From Brugia malayi (Eukaryota; Nematoda; Chromadorea; Rhabditida; Onchocercidae), in assembly GCF_000002995.4 (NCBI RefSeq), contig NW_025062479.1:6813221-6877220 (forward strand): 64,000 nucleotides of DNA. The letters run 5' to 3'. The notes under the pieces are model-generated. The model saw only the letters and a list, made by a program, of their open reading frames with translations. It made no database searches and was not told where the DNA came from. The translations under genes and the position numbers were made by a program. Positions 1-11,725 of this stretch are shown piece after piece. Position 1 is the stretch's first letter, and every line of letters starts with the position of its first letter.

Positions 1-39
1 TAAAATTAAAAAAAAAAAATATTTGAGAACACCAATAAC

Positions 40-1876
40 CTCGACTGTTCTGCAAACAAATCATCGCTTCCAGCAATGCAAATTCTAGAGTTTCCAACCA
101 AAATCTTCTTATTTTTGTTATGAAGAGGTATGATTTTGATTTTCTTTAAAAATACGAACCATTCATCAACATTTCCATGAAGATATTCATGGTTGCCTAT
201 AACTGGCACTAACTCCCGTGCCTTCAAACAATAATACAACAGTATAATTAAACAGTCCTTCCTTGCTGGTGCGCTGTTGAAAAAGACTTTTAAAACACAT
301 AGTAGAAAACTATTAAGAGTATATATTCTTTACCCGTAGCAAAATATATGCCATATTTTGAAGTTAGATTCATTAGAGGGTAAGCAGCTTTTTCTAAATT
401 TGGGACAAGACCATCGGCAAGGTCGCCAGATATAGCTATCACGTCTAAAAAAAAATATTAAGACTGCAATAATTTTGCATACCTGAGGTCTCGAAAAAAA
501 GAAAAAAAAAAAGATCAACATACCTGGCTTGAAAAGATTTATAGTATTCACCATCTTCTGAATTTTTGAACATCCAACAGTTGGTCCAATATGGAGATCA
601 GATAAAAGAGCAACGGTAAAGCCTTTTTGCACTTCTGGCAAGTTATCGATTTTGATTGTAATACGACGCACCGCGGGTGGTAATAAAGTAACCCAAAGGC
701 CTGCTAGAACGAAAACAACTGCCAATAAAACGGCGAAAATGCGATTTGAAAGTTCATTTGCGACCAGCAACCTGAAATTTACACAGTCGTGACTTACTTG
801 CAGTAAGATAAATTTATTGCAAGACCATACGAATGAAATTTCAGTTTTCAAAGAAAGGGTGAAGAAGAAAATACTATACGGTTAATCCAACTATATTATA
901 AATAATTTATTTTTAGTAACTGTCTGACCATAACTGAAAGTGAATTTACAACTAAACCTACGAACTACGAGGTGCAGAGGTTTAATAACTTAATATGAAC
1001 GTAAAAGTAGAAAATAATCCAACAGAAATGATGACTCGACAAATGAAAAAGAAACCTTAGAAATCGGAAGTGTTTTGAATTCATATGGAATATAAGACGG
1101 AATACCGACTGTACCAATACAAAAGTCAGTAAAAAGAATATAAGGTAGATATAGACCGCGACTGACGTTAAAGAAATCATTGCAAATATATTTGGTTCTT
1201 CACCAATCCAAAGATAATAAAATGTTGAAGAGATATGCACAAGAAATAAGAAAAGAATTATAGCAGCCTAAAGTTACCTTTTACAAAGTTTAATAATCAT
1301 TAAAGTGCAGCAAATATGGTAAACGGAAGGAGTCACTAAGACAAATCAGCCAAGTTTACAATGAAGTCATAATTAAACAGCCCTTGTGTCAAATCACTTC
1401 CATTAATCCACTCAGTGATAAGAACGTCTATCCTTGAAACAAAGAACATTCTTGAATAATCTTCTGATACTTGTAACACTTATTAGCAAAATAAAAAAGA
1501 ATCTCACCTTTACAACCTTTTGAACACAGATTGTCCGCCAACATCTGTATGATGGTTGCAGCGGCAAATCACTTAAAACACTTTAAAAAAAGAGATCGAA
1601 ATTAAAATATACAATATAAAATTTATTAGAGACATCAAATCTTTAAATTCCTGAAAATACAAAAGCAAGGCATGAATGAACAAACTCATCAGTAGCTGCA
1701 GATAAATTCCACCAAATAAAAATTGATCCGAAAATCATAACAAACTGTTGGAAAACAATAATACTCAGTCGGGTCACGACTGTATAAGGTACATCTGTTA
1801 GAAAACATTTCAGTACAAAAAAGATCGTCTGGGATAGCAAAAACACAGCGAGAAGTATTAATAATATCTTCCTCAT
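40..1876 (-). CDS. TMPPE-like transmembrane metallophosphoesterase, C-terminus beyond window
   Basis: Five exons read on the minus strand: 1876-1661, 1267-1056, 771-524, 444-334 and 196-40. All four internal junctions keep phase, and the last exon ends at a GT donor, so the gene runs off the left edge. The protein starts MRKILLILLAVFLLS and has about five hydrophobic helices in its first half, the fifth being IFAVLLAVVFVLAGLWVTLL. A calcineurin-like phosphoesterase domain follows, with the metal-binding blocks SDLHIG, GDLADG and GNHEY in the correct order and spacing. The final GHxH block would lie outside the window. The order of helices then phosphoesterase domain matches animal TMPPE (transmembrane protein with metallophosphoesterase domain). 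Substrate and cellular site are not shown by the sequence. The start is the first ATG of exon 1, 31 bases behind a TTTTAG acceptor at 1907, probably a trans-splice site. Confidence 0.85.
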
Positions 1877-2278
1877 CTCTGCTATATTCTAATTCGTTAC
1901 GCACATCTAAAAGTATAATTAAAATTGCTATAAAATAGAGTAAAGTCGTGAAATTATAAACACATGCAGTGTGTTTTTTTTAGTGTGCAACTCGTACAGT
2001 TCACAAGATTAACTCTTCCTTATTTTAAGAACTTCCACTGCAAGCAATTTACTCCACACCGCTTAACAACTTTTAGCACTTAAATCTCAGCAACACATCT
2101 GAAACGCACTGGTCACACGCATGTCGCATTCTGCAAATATGCTACAAGTCATGAAATAGAAAACACTAGGATGTGTGTGGGTGCGGAGTGTTTTGTTGGT
2201 TTCATAGTTTGAGGGAATATTAAAGGTTTGTGAGTTGGGGGACTTTGATTTGTGAGGTTTTGATGCAGTTGTTTAGAA
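1877..2278. promoter_or_regulatory. Shared divergent promoter region (TMPPE-like / AMSH)
   Basis: These 402 bases separate two divergent start codons and must hold the promoters of both genes. Each side has a 3'-splice-like signal just before its ATG: TTTTAG at about 1907 on the minus strand and TTGTTTAG ending at 2276 on the plus strand, only 2 bases before the AMSH ATG. Both look like spliced-leader acceptors. A G-rich GTGTGTGGGTGCGGAG stretch lies near 2172-2188. No TATA box is clear. Confidence 0.5.
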
Positions 2279-5277
2279 ATGGAACGAAGTGTAGATGTGA
2301 TATGCGACCCGAGGCTTCGAATGCGAATTATCCTGAATATGGCGGCAACTCAAGAAGTGAGCCCATCAGTCCCTATTAATCGGTTTGATTTTTGAGTTTC
2401 GTTATTTTGAGAGTAGTCTAGAATTATGTTAGATATTATCGAGGTTTTGTTCTCTAACTCGAGATTCGAATTAACAAGGATTTCTCCTGAAATTCTATCA
2501 TATTTAATAAGCATCAATTTCTGATTGTAGGATTCTTTAAATTTCTTTGTGATGTTTTGCAATCTTTGTCTGTATAGAAGAGTATTTTAAATACAATTTA
2601 AAAGACGTTGTATATTGTATTGTGTTTTCCCATCAATAAACTTAACTCTACAATTTGTGTTGGATGCATCAACATACTCGATGTCATATTTGTGCAGTTT
2701 TTTTTTCAGTTATTACCGAAGTCTGAATGAAATGTATCGTGTTGCTGGCTTTTGTATAGAAGATAAAGATTACGAAAGAGCATTTATTTATTATATGCGT
2801 TTTGTGAGGTTTGTTCTGTTCCAAAAGGTTTACTTCTGGTCAGTTCCTATGAAGAGGAGGTAGTAGGTCTCTGCCATCTAGCTTTTTGATTTAGTCTGCG
2901 TGATGTAATTAGGGAAGATTGGCTTTTCCTCGTTTTCTTCTAAATATCTTGATTTTTACTCAGTTTCTCATCGTTTCCACACCTTTTTTTTTTTTGCTTT
3001 CCATTTTGAAATAAACATAATTTTTTAAATTTCATGTTATTCCATGTTACTGCAGCTTAGCGGTCGAAAGTTTACCAAATCACAAACAGTATAATGGCTT
3101 TTCGTCGGCTGAGAAAGCCAAAGCTGAAGCAGTGCTTGGGGATGCGTTTGTGAAGGCGGAATCGTTAAAGGAACAGCTGAAAAAGAAATATGAAGAAGAA
3201 GCAGTTCTAGCAAGACAGAGTGCAAAGAAGACTACCGCTGATGTATGTTTTAAATATGTTCAATGGTTGCTCTCATCTCCAGTTGGAATAATTTGTGTTT
3301 TTATATGGTTAAATCTGTGGAGAATAAGTTCCATTTTCTTTTGTATGAGGAATTGTATTTTCATATCAGTTACATAATGGATTTAGAATGTAGCTGTGAT
3401 TGGAAAAAATATGTCGGTTCGTGATGTTGTAGCACGTAATCGATTTCTTGAAATAGTTGATCACAAGAAATCAGGTTCTGCAGCAGTCATGTTCGATAGC
3501 AGGTTGAGCATTCTTTTTAGTTAATGCAGCTTCCGATTGAAATTTCTATTGAAAATTAGATAACTGTATTTATTTGGTTTTGCGAATAAAAGCATTAATA
3601 TTTTACTCATTTATGTTTAGTATAGTTTTAAGTGAAGTTAGGATCTAATTCAATCAAAGAGAATAAATTTAGAAGTTCCATTTCACAATAATTTTATGAC
3701 TTTTAGGAGTGTTAGAGGTTTTTTGAATTAAAGTGCTACAAATTATATGTTTGGATCGAAACCATTCGATCGATATTTTTGTTAATTGTTTATGATCTAA
3801 TCGAGTTAACTACTGATTCTATGCGGTTCAAAATTTCATATAATTTTGTATCCAATAACTTATTCAGGAATCTTGCCCATAAGGAGGTTGTCGTTGCGGC
3901 CGACCTTGTGGAAAATTTTGTTCAGCTAGCTCAAGTTAACACGAACCGTAATGTAGAAACATGTGCAATTTTGTGTGGCTCACTGGTTAGTTCTGAATTA
4001 GTTTCATACCGTGCTGTTGCTTTTTTTTTTTGTAGTACGTTATCAAATAATAGGATATTTTTTGAATTACTCGTAGTCTACTTCAAGTCTGCTTTGAGAG
4101 AATTTCATGAACCTATCATGGTGATTCCTTTGTAAATCTGAAATTGTTTGTGGCACTGTTTTCATTTTGTACACTATTGTAGATTTGTTACTATCCTTTT
4201 GATGACATGATCTTACGACTGGCGAGCTTACTATTTCTTGGCTTAGGCTTGCTAAAAAAAAACGGCTTTCTGGTGTGCCTGAATTGTATTTAAAATTATC
4301 AAAGACGCATTGCAAATGGCTTATTTCGGTAAGAAGAAACTGTACACTGAAGGTGTAGAAATATTCGGTTCAGTCGCTCTAAAAAATGAATTTTTTTAAT
4401 CAGTTAATTTCTTGCTCTCTTCTTGGAATCTATTTTTGTTGCATTATTATACAATGTTATTTTGATAGACATTTTCTAAGATCACTGGTGGAGTGTGTCG
4501 TATAACACATGCCGTGATACCAAAGCAAACTGGCGCTGCTGATAGCTGTGATACACACAACGAAGAGGAAGTATTTGCATATCAAGATGCCAATAATCTG
4601 ATCACTCTGGGATGGATACATGTATTTTTTTGAAATTATCAGTAGACTCTTTTCTTGCCGTTTTAGTTAACGTGTTTTTAAATGGTTAGTTCTTGTTATC
4701 TGGACACAATTCTAACCGTTCTTTTCATTTTTCATTTCAGTATATGCATTGACTTATTTTTAGGAATTTCGTATCAGGTTTGATCGGTCCAAAAACACTG
4801 ATATCTTAAAATAACATATTGAATCTTCAAAAGCAAATTTTATAATCAAATTTTTCGTTCATTTCGTACACTGTTAGTTCGATTTACATCATCATGCTTT
4901 ATTGCAGACTCATCCATCGCAGACAGCGTTCCTTTCTAGTGTTGATCTTCATACGCACTGTTCCTATCAGCTGATGTTGTCAGAAGCCGTTGCGATCGTC
5001 GTTGCTCCTAAATTCAATGAGTGAGGTTTATGTCGTCTCTAAAGTTGGACCGGGTTTGACCGGTTAACTGAAAAGCTAAATGATTTTATTAGGCAACAAT
5101 CTATAAAACTATTTCAGGGTGGGTATTTTTCGTTTGTCAGAACGTGGCATGAAGGAAATTAACGAATGCCGTAAAGTAGGTTTTCATCCACATGAAAATT
5201 CTTCAGCTCTGTTTTTTTATTGTCATGACATACGTTTTGAAAATTCGCTAACAGCAACTGTTGTTGATTTGCGATGA
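2279..5277 (+). CDS. STAMBP: AMSH/STAMBP-type JAMM deubiquitinase
   Basis: Eight exons, all phases consistent: 2279-2382, 2710-2808, 3056-3242, 3387-3502, 3868-3985, 4469-4621, 4908-5020 and 5118-5277, giving 349 residues. The N-terminal third is the helical USP8-like/MIT region ([26 protein letters not shown]). The C-terminal half is the JAMM/MPN+ zinc protease: [10 protein letters not shown] carries the catalytic Glu (about residue 199), and [17 protein letters not shown] gives H259, H261, S269 and D272 of the HxHx7SxxD motif. The AMSH-specific zinc ligands follow in CRKVGFHPH, and the protein ends VVDLR as animal AMSH does. AMSH cuts K63-linked ubiquitin chains on endosomes beside ESCRT-0/III. 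Human STAMBP has 424 residues; the shortfall lies in the linker, where I find no PxVDRxxKP-like STAM-binding motif. The start follows a TTTAG acceptor by 2 bases. Confidence 0.95.
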
Positions 5278-8200
5278 TTTGCTGATTGTTTTGGAGCCAT
5301 GAGAATGAAGAAAATGCAGTATGAATTATCACTAGTTTACGTTGTGATCCCGCATTATAAGTTTTATTAACATTTTTCAAGTTTTGAATTTGGAAGTTAT
5401 CTATTTAAATATCCGTCTCTCTTTCTGTCTCTATTTGTTTGTTTATCTGGCCTAATTTAATCTATCTGTCTATCTATGCATGAGAATGTATTTGTTCTTT
5501 GATGTAAACTTTGAGAGTCTTAAGCACGATTTTAAGGAAATTTTTTAAAATATTCTTAAAAGTAATTGATAAGGACACTACGAACGTCTGATTGTTGTAG
5601 CACATATCTAATTTCTGGTGAATGGTGAATTAATGGTTAAGATTTTTTAAGCTACCATTAGCTTTTAAATTCTTCTAGTTCTCAGTCGTTTTCTAATTTT
5701 GAATACATTTTATGAATTTCGCATATAGCTTGTTTTGAACTAATACAACAAATGATTTCTAGTTTGTGCACTATTTTGATCAAGCTTTATTAATCCAGAA
5801 CTCTGAATCGTGTACTGTTCACATTTAGAATGGTGTTTCCCAATTTTTAAGTTTCGTGTTTCATCTCAGTATTGTTAATATGCTGATTTGGTCCTCTGAT
5901 TTGTTTTTTTTTTTACCTATGTATATATGTTTTCTTTGATAAAAACCATCGATTCCAGTCAACCTTGTTATTAAATTGAACTGAAAAGTATACCATTTAC
6001 TTGACATTGAAAGCACACATTTCCTTGCCGCTTAATAAGATGCCCAGGTTTTCCAAAGAAAAAAAAAAACAAACTGTCGGAGTGTTAATGAACTATCCAC
6101 TTTGAAAGAATAGAGATTTGTTGCAGGTTCGTTTAGTGGCGTCGTATTTCGTGAAATAATTTTTAAAGAATTCCTGCCGAAGTTAAAGCAAGGGATAAAT
6201 AATCACATCACCGTGGGATTTGAAGTAATCGATTGATGATCGTTGGTACTGTGGCCTGTCATGTGATAGATTTTGAGTTATCTCATAATGACATATTGCC
6301 GATCTTCACAGAAATAATTATTAACTCAGTAACTGATGTGATAAAGTGGCATGAAATTAATGGGACAGATCGGGAAATGAATGAAGTGTCTAAAAAATGG
6401 GAGACTGAAGTGGTTTGTGGATATCATCAGCTGTTAATCGTCGATCGGTTTAGAAAGGCGCAGTTGCCCTGGGCAGGTTTCAAAGCACACTTTGCTCGAG
6501 AGTGTTCCCTGCTTTACTAAATTAAAGATGGAATTGCTTCGAATTTGTGGTACTTGTGGCTTTCATGTCTTTGATTTTGATGAGCGATATTTTAATCACC
6601 TTCCCTCCAAAAATTCAGTTTCTTTTTGATATTAAAATCTACTTTTTTTTTAAATAAACAAGTTGTTCAACTTAGTAATCAATTATTTCTAAGTCTGGAC
6701 AATTTAACTCTTAAGTTTATAAAAAACACTTAAGATTTTAGACGAAGGGAACTTACCACATAATGCCATCGATTCATATATAAGGGTCTTTGAATCAGTG
6801 TTACTTCGTAGTGATAATTGTTCATTAAAATATTCTTAGATTACTTAGTTAACCCTGAAGTATCTGAGTTTTTCCTCCAGTGCATTCGAGGAGTTGCATC
6901 AGTCAGAAGCGGTCGACAAAAATTTTTTCGACAAGTCAAGAATAAATTTATAAGAGCAAAAGGAATTTGTTAGAAAAAGTACTTCTTCAAATATCTAACA
7001 GGCTGTTTGGTGTGATTTTTTTTTTTTTTTTTTTTGTTTTTGGTGACTAATTTGTCTGCTTGCAATTTTAGTCGTTATCTAACTCTGGAAATATGAATTC
7101 ATGAACTTCAGAAATGATAAAACTTCAATCTTCATTTAGAAAGAGAGAATAAAAACTGATTTCATTTTCCTCGCTGTACAATTTTGGTACGATTCTGAAC
7201 AGTAAAAAAAAAAAAAAAAAACATAGTTTTACGATTGCAATCCTTGTTTCATGTCCACTGTCTGAGCAGAAATTAGTGTTTTATTGGCGGTTTCTGTTGT
7301 GAACTCTTCGAACGGTGGGTGGATTTACACAACATCACTATCAAAATGATGGATATCTCTAGAAGATATTTGATATCAGTAAGAGAACACGTTCAGTGTC
7401 AGTCGTTGTTATAGATAACTAAAAATCAGATAATTTCGTTTGAGGCTTTTTTGCTTACTTTGTTCAGCACTAATCTAAATGACAGTTAGACTTAGATTAG
7501 GAAAAAATATGAGAGGATATTGATCTGCATGTCCTGTTCCTATAATCAATGCATTTTGGATATTTAATTTCGAGAACGTGCTATTCTAAGTAGAGATAAT
7601 AATGTTAGTGAAGTGAGGAGTGATTAGAGGAATGGAGAAGCTGTGTATAGATCCTCGGCAACCACTAACGCTCGAGCTCACACTAGTGAGACTCGAGAAC
7701 AGTGCAAAATCCATCATCCGTCTATCATAAGTGTGTAAAGATGTTACTAGATGGATTTTTCCTACACTTGATGTAACACCACGATCTGGTTCCTTTTCCT
7801 AGCTATTTCTCAACAGTCTCAAATTTGCGCACGGTAACTCTTACCTTCAACGCTATATACTTTTTATCTTTGGCACAGTGGCTTTTTTCTTCATTTTCCT
7901 GTTTTATTTCAGTATAACATGCTTCATCTTATTTCCTCATCTGCTTTACTTTCAATTTCAAAGCCAACTGATTTTTGCAGAATGTTAAAATTTTAATATA
8001 ATTTTTTTTACATTTGCTAATTCCATTAGCCTAATATTCGAAAGAGATCTTGCTTTTATCTAGACTAATTAATATGCATCTGCAATATTTGCAGTCAAAA
8101 ATATTATAATCACAGAAAACATTTCCTAAGCATTTTATTTTTTGCTGAAAGAAAAAATGACCAATTTGTCGTAATAACAATTTCGTTCATTTTTTTTAAA

Positions 8201-8385
8201 CAATGCATTTGTTAAGCAAATGGTTTGTTGTTTGTGTGTGTGTGTGTCAGCTCAATTCCAGTTTTCTTTTCTAAATTGAATTTATGCGCCAATAGCGTAT
8301 TCATTAAATCCAGGTTACTTCGAAATATTTAGTGAGAATTAAGGATTGTAATGATCGTAATTTTTTAATGCTAGAAAAAATTTAG
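5278..8385. other. Intergenic stretch between AMSH and LIM genes
   Basis: This contains the AMSH 3' untranslated region, whose end is unclear; the first AATAAA I noticed is at 6653. It also holds homopolymer runs (T near 7018-7036, A near 7203-7220), a short TG repeat near 8234-8247, and the open frames at 6127-6520 listed separately. A TTTAG acceptor ends at 8385, seven bases before the next start codon. No other gene is visible. Confidence 0.5.
6127..6520 (+). other. Unrecognised coding-like open frames
   Basis: A TTGCAG acceptor ends at about 6126. An open frame of 36 codons follows (SFSGVVFREIIFKEFLPK near its start) and ends near 6235, where a second frame of 95 codons begins at 6233 (MMIVGTVACHVIDFELSHND) and runs to a TAA at 6520. 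The two frames overlap by a few bases and look more protein-like than the surrounding DNA. I could not join them with a phase-matched intron. It may be a gene relic with a frameshift, a weakly conserved gene, or chance. No family is recognised. Confidence 0.25.
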
Positions 8386-8392
8386 GACAGAC

Positions 8393-11300
8393 ATGGAGGA
8401 GGATCCATATGCTGTAAGCTCGGATACTGATACTGAATCATTGAAGGGTCCACCGCCAAAAATCAGCATTGAAGGGCGATCTGTTGCTGATATTTCTTCA
8501 CTTGTATGTTTTTTTTAACTTAAAAAATGAATCAGTACTTACGTAAACGGCAACATTCTGTTGATTTAACTTCAGTCCTTCAGTTACTCAAAAACTTCAT
8601 TTTTTATTTTTTCCACTTATTTCATTTTTTTTCCTTTGATTTATAGTACGTTACTGAAAGAATGCTTTAAATTAATATTTGATTATAAACACTATATGTT
8701 TGGATATACCATTCTTTCATCTCCTAAGGACTGAAAGAACTGAACCTGTTAACAGTTTTAGCTCATTTATCCTATCAAATTCAATTTGTCATCACAGCTA
8801 AAAATATTTATTTTCCATTGTTTTAAATATTAGGTTAATATATACAAAAATATATATGCAAAATCATGAAAAGCTGGATCACTCTAAATACTTATTCAAC
8901 CTATAATCTGTGCACGACATTTTTAACACAACTGTATCTTTGCTGCTTAAATTAATTATTTGGATTATACGGAAATACAAAAAAGCCACCGTCAAATGGC
9001 CTGTAAAAAATAATTTTACGACTGTCATTGTTGATTTCTCCTAAAAAAGTTTAGTGAATTTTACATTTTGTCCCACTATTAGTTTTATATTGGATGACCG
9101 AATACTTTACAAATACTAACAGGTTTAGTAATTTGGAAGTAACGTCTGCTGAATGAGTATTTTATAAACCACCGTGTTCTGCTGCTCAATCTAATTAATA
9201 TTTATAGTTGTAAAAAATAACAGATACGGTTTGTACAGTCTTCGTAAGTAAAAAAAAAAAAAAAAAAAGTATGTTTAGTTAGTGGAGTTAAAATACAATT
9301 AAAGTCTAAACCTTATGCTGCAAAAACAGTCCCAGGCTGAGGCAAATGATAAATCTATAAGAATTACTAAAAATTATAATATATCTTCACTTCATTAATA
9401 ATCTTTCAGAAAGCCGCTTTAAGGGAAACAAAAGAGGCGCTGAAGGATGAAAAACGTCTCGAGGAATTAAATCAGCTGAAAAAGAAATTCGAACTAGAAA
9501 AAATAAAAAAAGACTTTATTGAGGGTATGCGTTCAGCCTTAAATTCATTTTAGGAAGATAAATCCAAGTGAAAAAACTGAGGATTATAAAATATTTATGT
9601 TTGCACAAAGCATTAAGAATAAATGGAAATTCGTGACATATTCATATGAGATTTTTCCTGAAAAAACCTTCCATATTAAATGGCTTTTATCTTTTTTTTT
9701 TTTTCATTTTTTAAAATATATGTTAAAGAATTTATTTGACTGTTCCTTGCAACTGTGTAGTTCTTATTAATAACGCCAACGTTTAGGTAAAACTAAAAAT
9801 GAGTTAGAGAATGAAGCGAAACCGGTAGATGAAGAACGTGAACAACTTGCCGCTGTCACAAAGGTATGCTTTTACTCTTCAATCCTAACTGTTAAAAAAA
9901 GGCCAAACCTTTCTTTTTCACAGAATACTTTTCAAAAGTGTTACCATCTTCTAAATCTCTTTAGCTTCACCATGTAAATTTAACTCAATAGTAATATGAA
10001 CTGATTATCCACAGACCCATACACAATCGTATTTGGTCTGAAGATCCATTATCGCCAGAGAGACATACAGCAAAATATCTGAACAGCCCTGGTGGTCTGG
10101 CACTATAGCTTTGATTTTTCGTCATTTCATTTATTTTCTTTTCTTTGCACTCGTTTCAGGAAAAGTATTTGAAGTTCAGAAACAAATTTGAGAATCTTCC
10201 CGAAGTAATGAAGGAGGATCTCGAAGAACGTCTGAAGACCATGGAGAAAGAGCTGACAGGTGTTGGAAAGGAAAATTTAGAAAACATAAAGGACACCTTC
10301 GAAAATCCTCAGGAAGGTAATAAAAGCGAACGCGAGCAAATTGTTATTGAACGTTCAGAAGCAGACAAAAGGCGAGTGATGAGGACATTTGCGCAGGTCT
10401 CCTACATTTAATTAATCTTGACTTTTTCAGCAACCTTAAATCGTACAGTAAACATTATTTTACAATTAGTAAATATTTCACACGCTGATCTCCATTGATA
10501 CTATGTTTTCAATAAACCTTCGTTAAGACATAAAAATGGTTTATTTTTTTAGGTGGACCCTACAACAGATGACCTTCCGAAAGAATGTGCAGTGTGTTCG
10601 AAAATAGTTTATCCTGTTGAAAGGATTTTTGCTAAAAAACGAAATTATCATATACCATGCTTTAAATGTGTCAAATGCGGCAAAAAATTGACGTGAGCAG
10701 ATTCTTGCTGTTCCCACAACATTTACAAGAGTTTATAAGATGCTTACTTAAGATTCTTAAAAAACCATTCAAACCACAAGAGTACATTTTACGCTATAGT
10801 TACCATTACCCAGACTGTCTCACTTCTTTTTGAGTGAAACCGGCATGAAGTATCAATCTACTTTTCCACTCAGAACTCTTCAGGTCAACAAATTACAACA
10901 TACATGAAGATCAATTGATGTGTAAAATTCATTACCTTGAAATACTTCATCCTGAAATTGCGAAAGCAATGGATTCCACTACAACAGAAGGTTAATCCTT
11001 GGAAAAACAAAAATTTTTCTGATCTTTTTAACTTTTCGTAACTGTTTTTGTTCATCTCGTCAATTTTATATTGTCATCTCAGTAAGAAATAAATTTTAGT
11101 GGATGAAAAGATGGAAGATGAAGAAGAAGATGAGGAATATGCAATATCATCAAAACCAAAACAACTTGGTGATGATGTTATTAAATGTAAGTTTTAGTTG
11201 ATTTCCTGTGAGTGACGAATTTTTACTTCAAAATATAAACTGGTTTCCAGAAATTTTATGCACACTTTTTTTTTTTTCATTCCGATTTCTCTCATCTTCT

Positions 11301-11690
11301 TGTTTTTGAATACACTTATAACTACTATTTTCGAGGGAGACTTCCAAGGATTGTAATTATTAACTTCAAAAATTTATGGTGCTTACTTTCTACTTTAGAC
11401 AGAAGGAAGAAGGTTTTGAGTCAATTGTTCAGTAATGCAAATTCTTCCTTCCGCTCTTGAATTTTTTCCTTTACCTTTGCACACTCCTCTAATTCGTTTT
11501 CATTAAAAATTTGGGCAATTTTTCTACATTTCTTTGTCTTAACTGCTCCATTCCATGTAACGAAAGACATGGAATTTGTCATGAAGATAACGGCAAGAAT
11601 CGTGAAAGGACTTATTTGTCTATAGTGATAAGAGGGTATGCAATAAAATGGTTGATATATTGATAGGATATCAAAGGCAGAACCTCCATT

Positions 11691-11725
<35 letters not shown>

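Noticed and set aside
330..851. 173-codon minus-strand open frame across the TMPPE-like gene as one exon
   Set aside because: Only 524-771 of it is coding in this frame. Beyond the GT donor at 523 the frame becomes Phe-rich intron, and the true continuation is exon 444-334 in another frame.
9249..9267. Poly(A) run as a retroposed gene tail (also 7203-7220 and 37657-37677)
   Set aside because: No intronless gene copy or target-site duplication lies next to these runs; they look like ordinary simple tracts.
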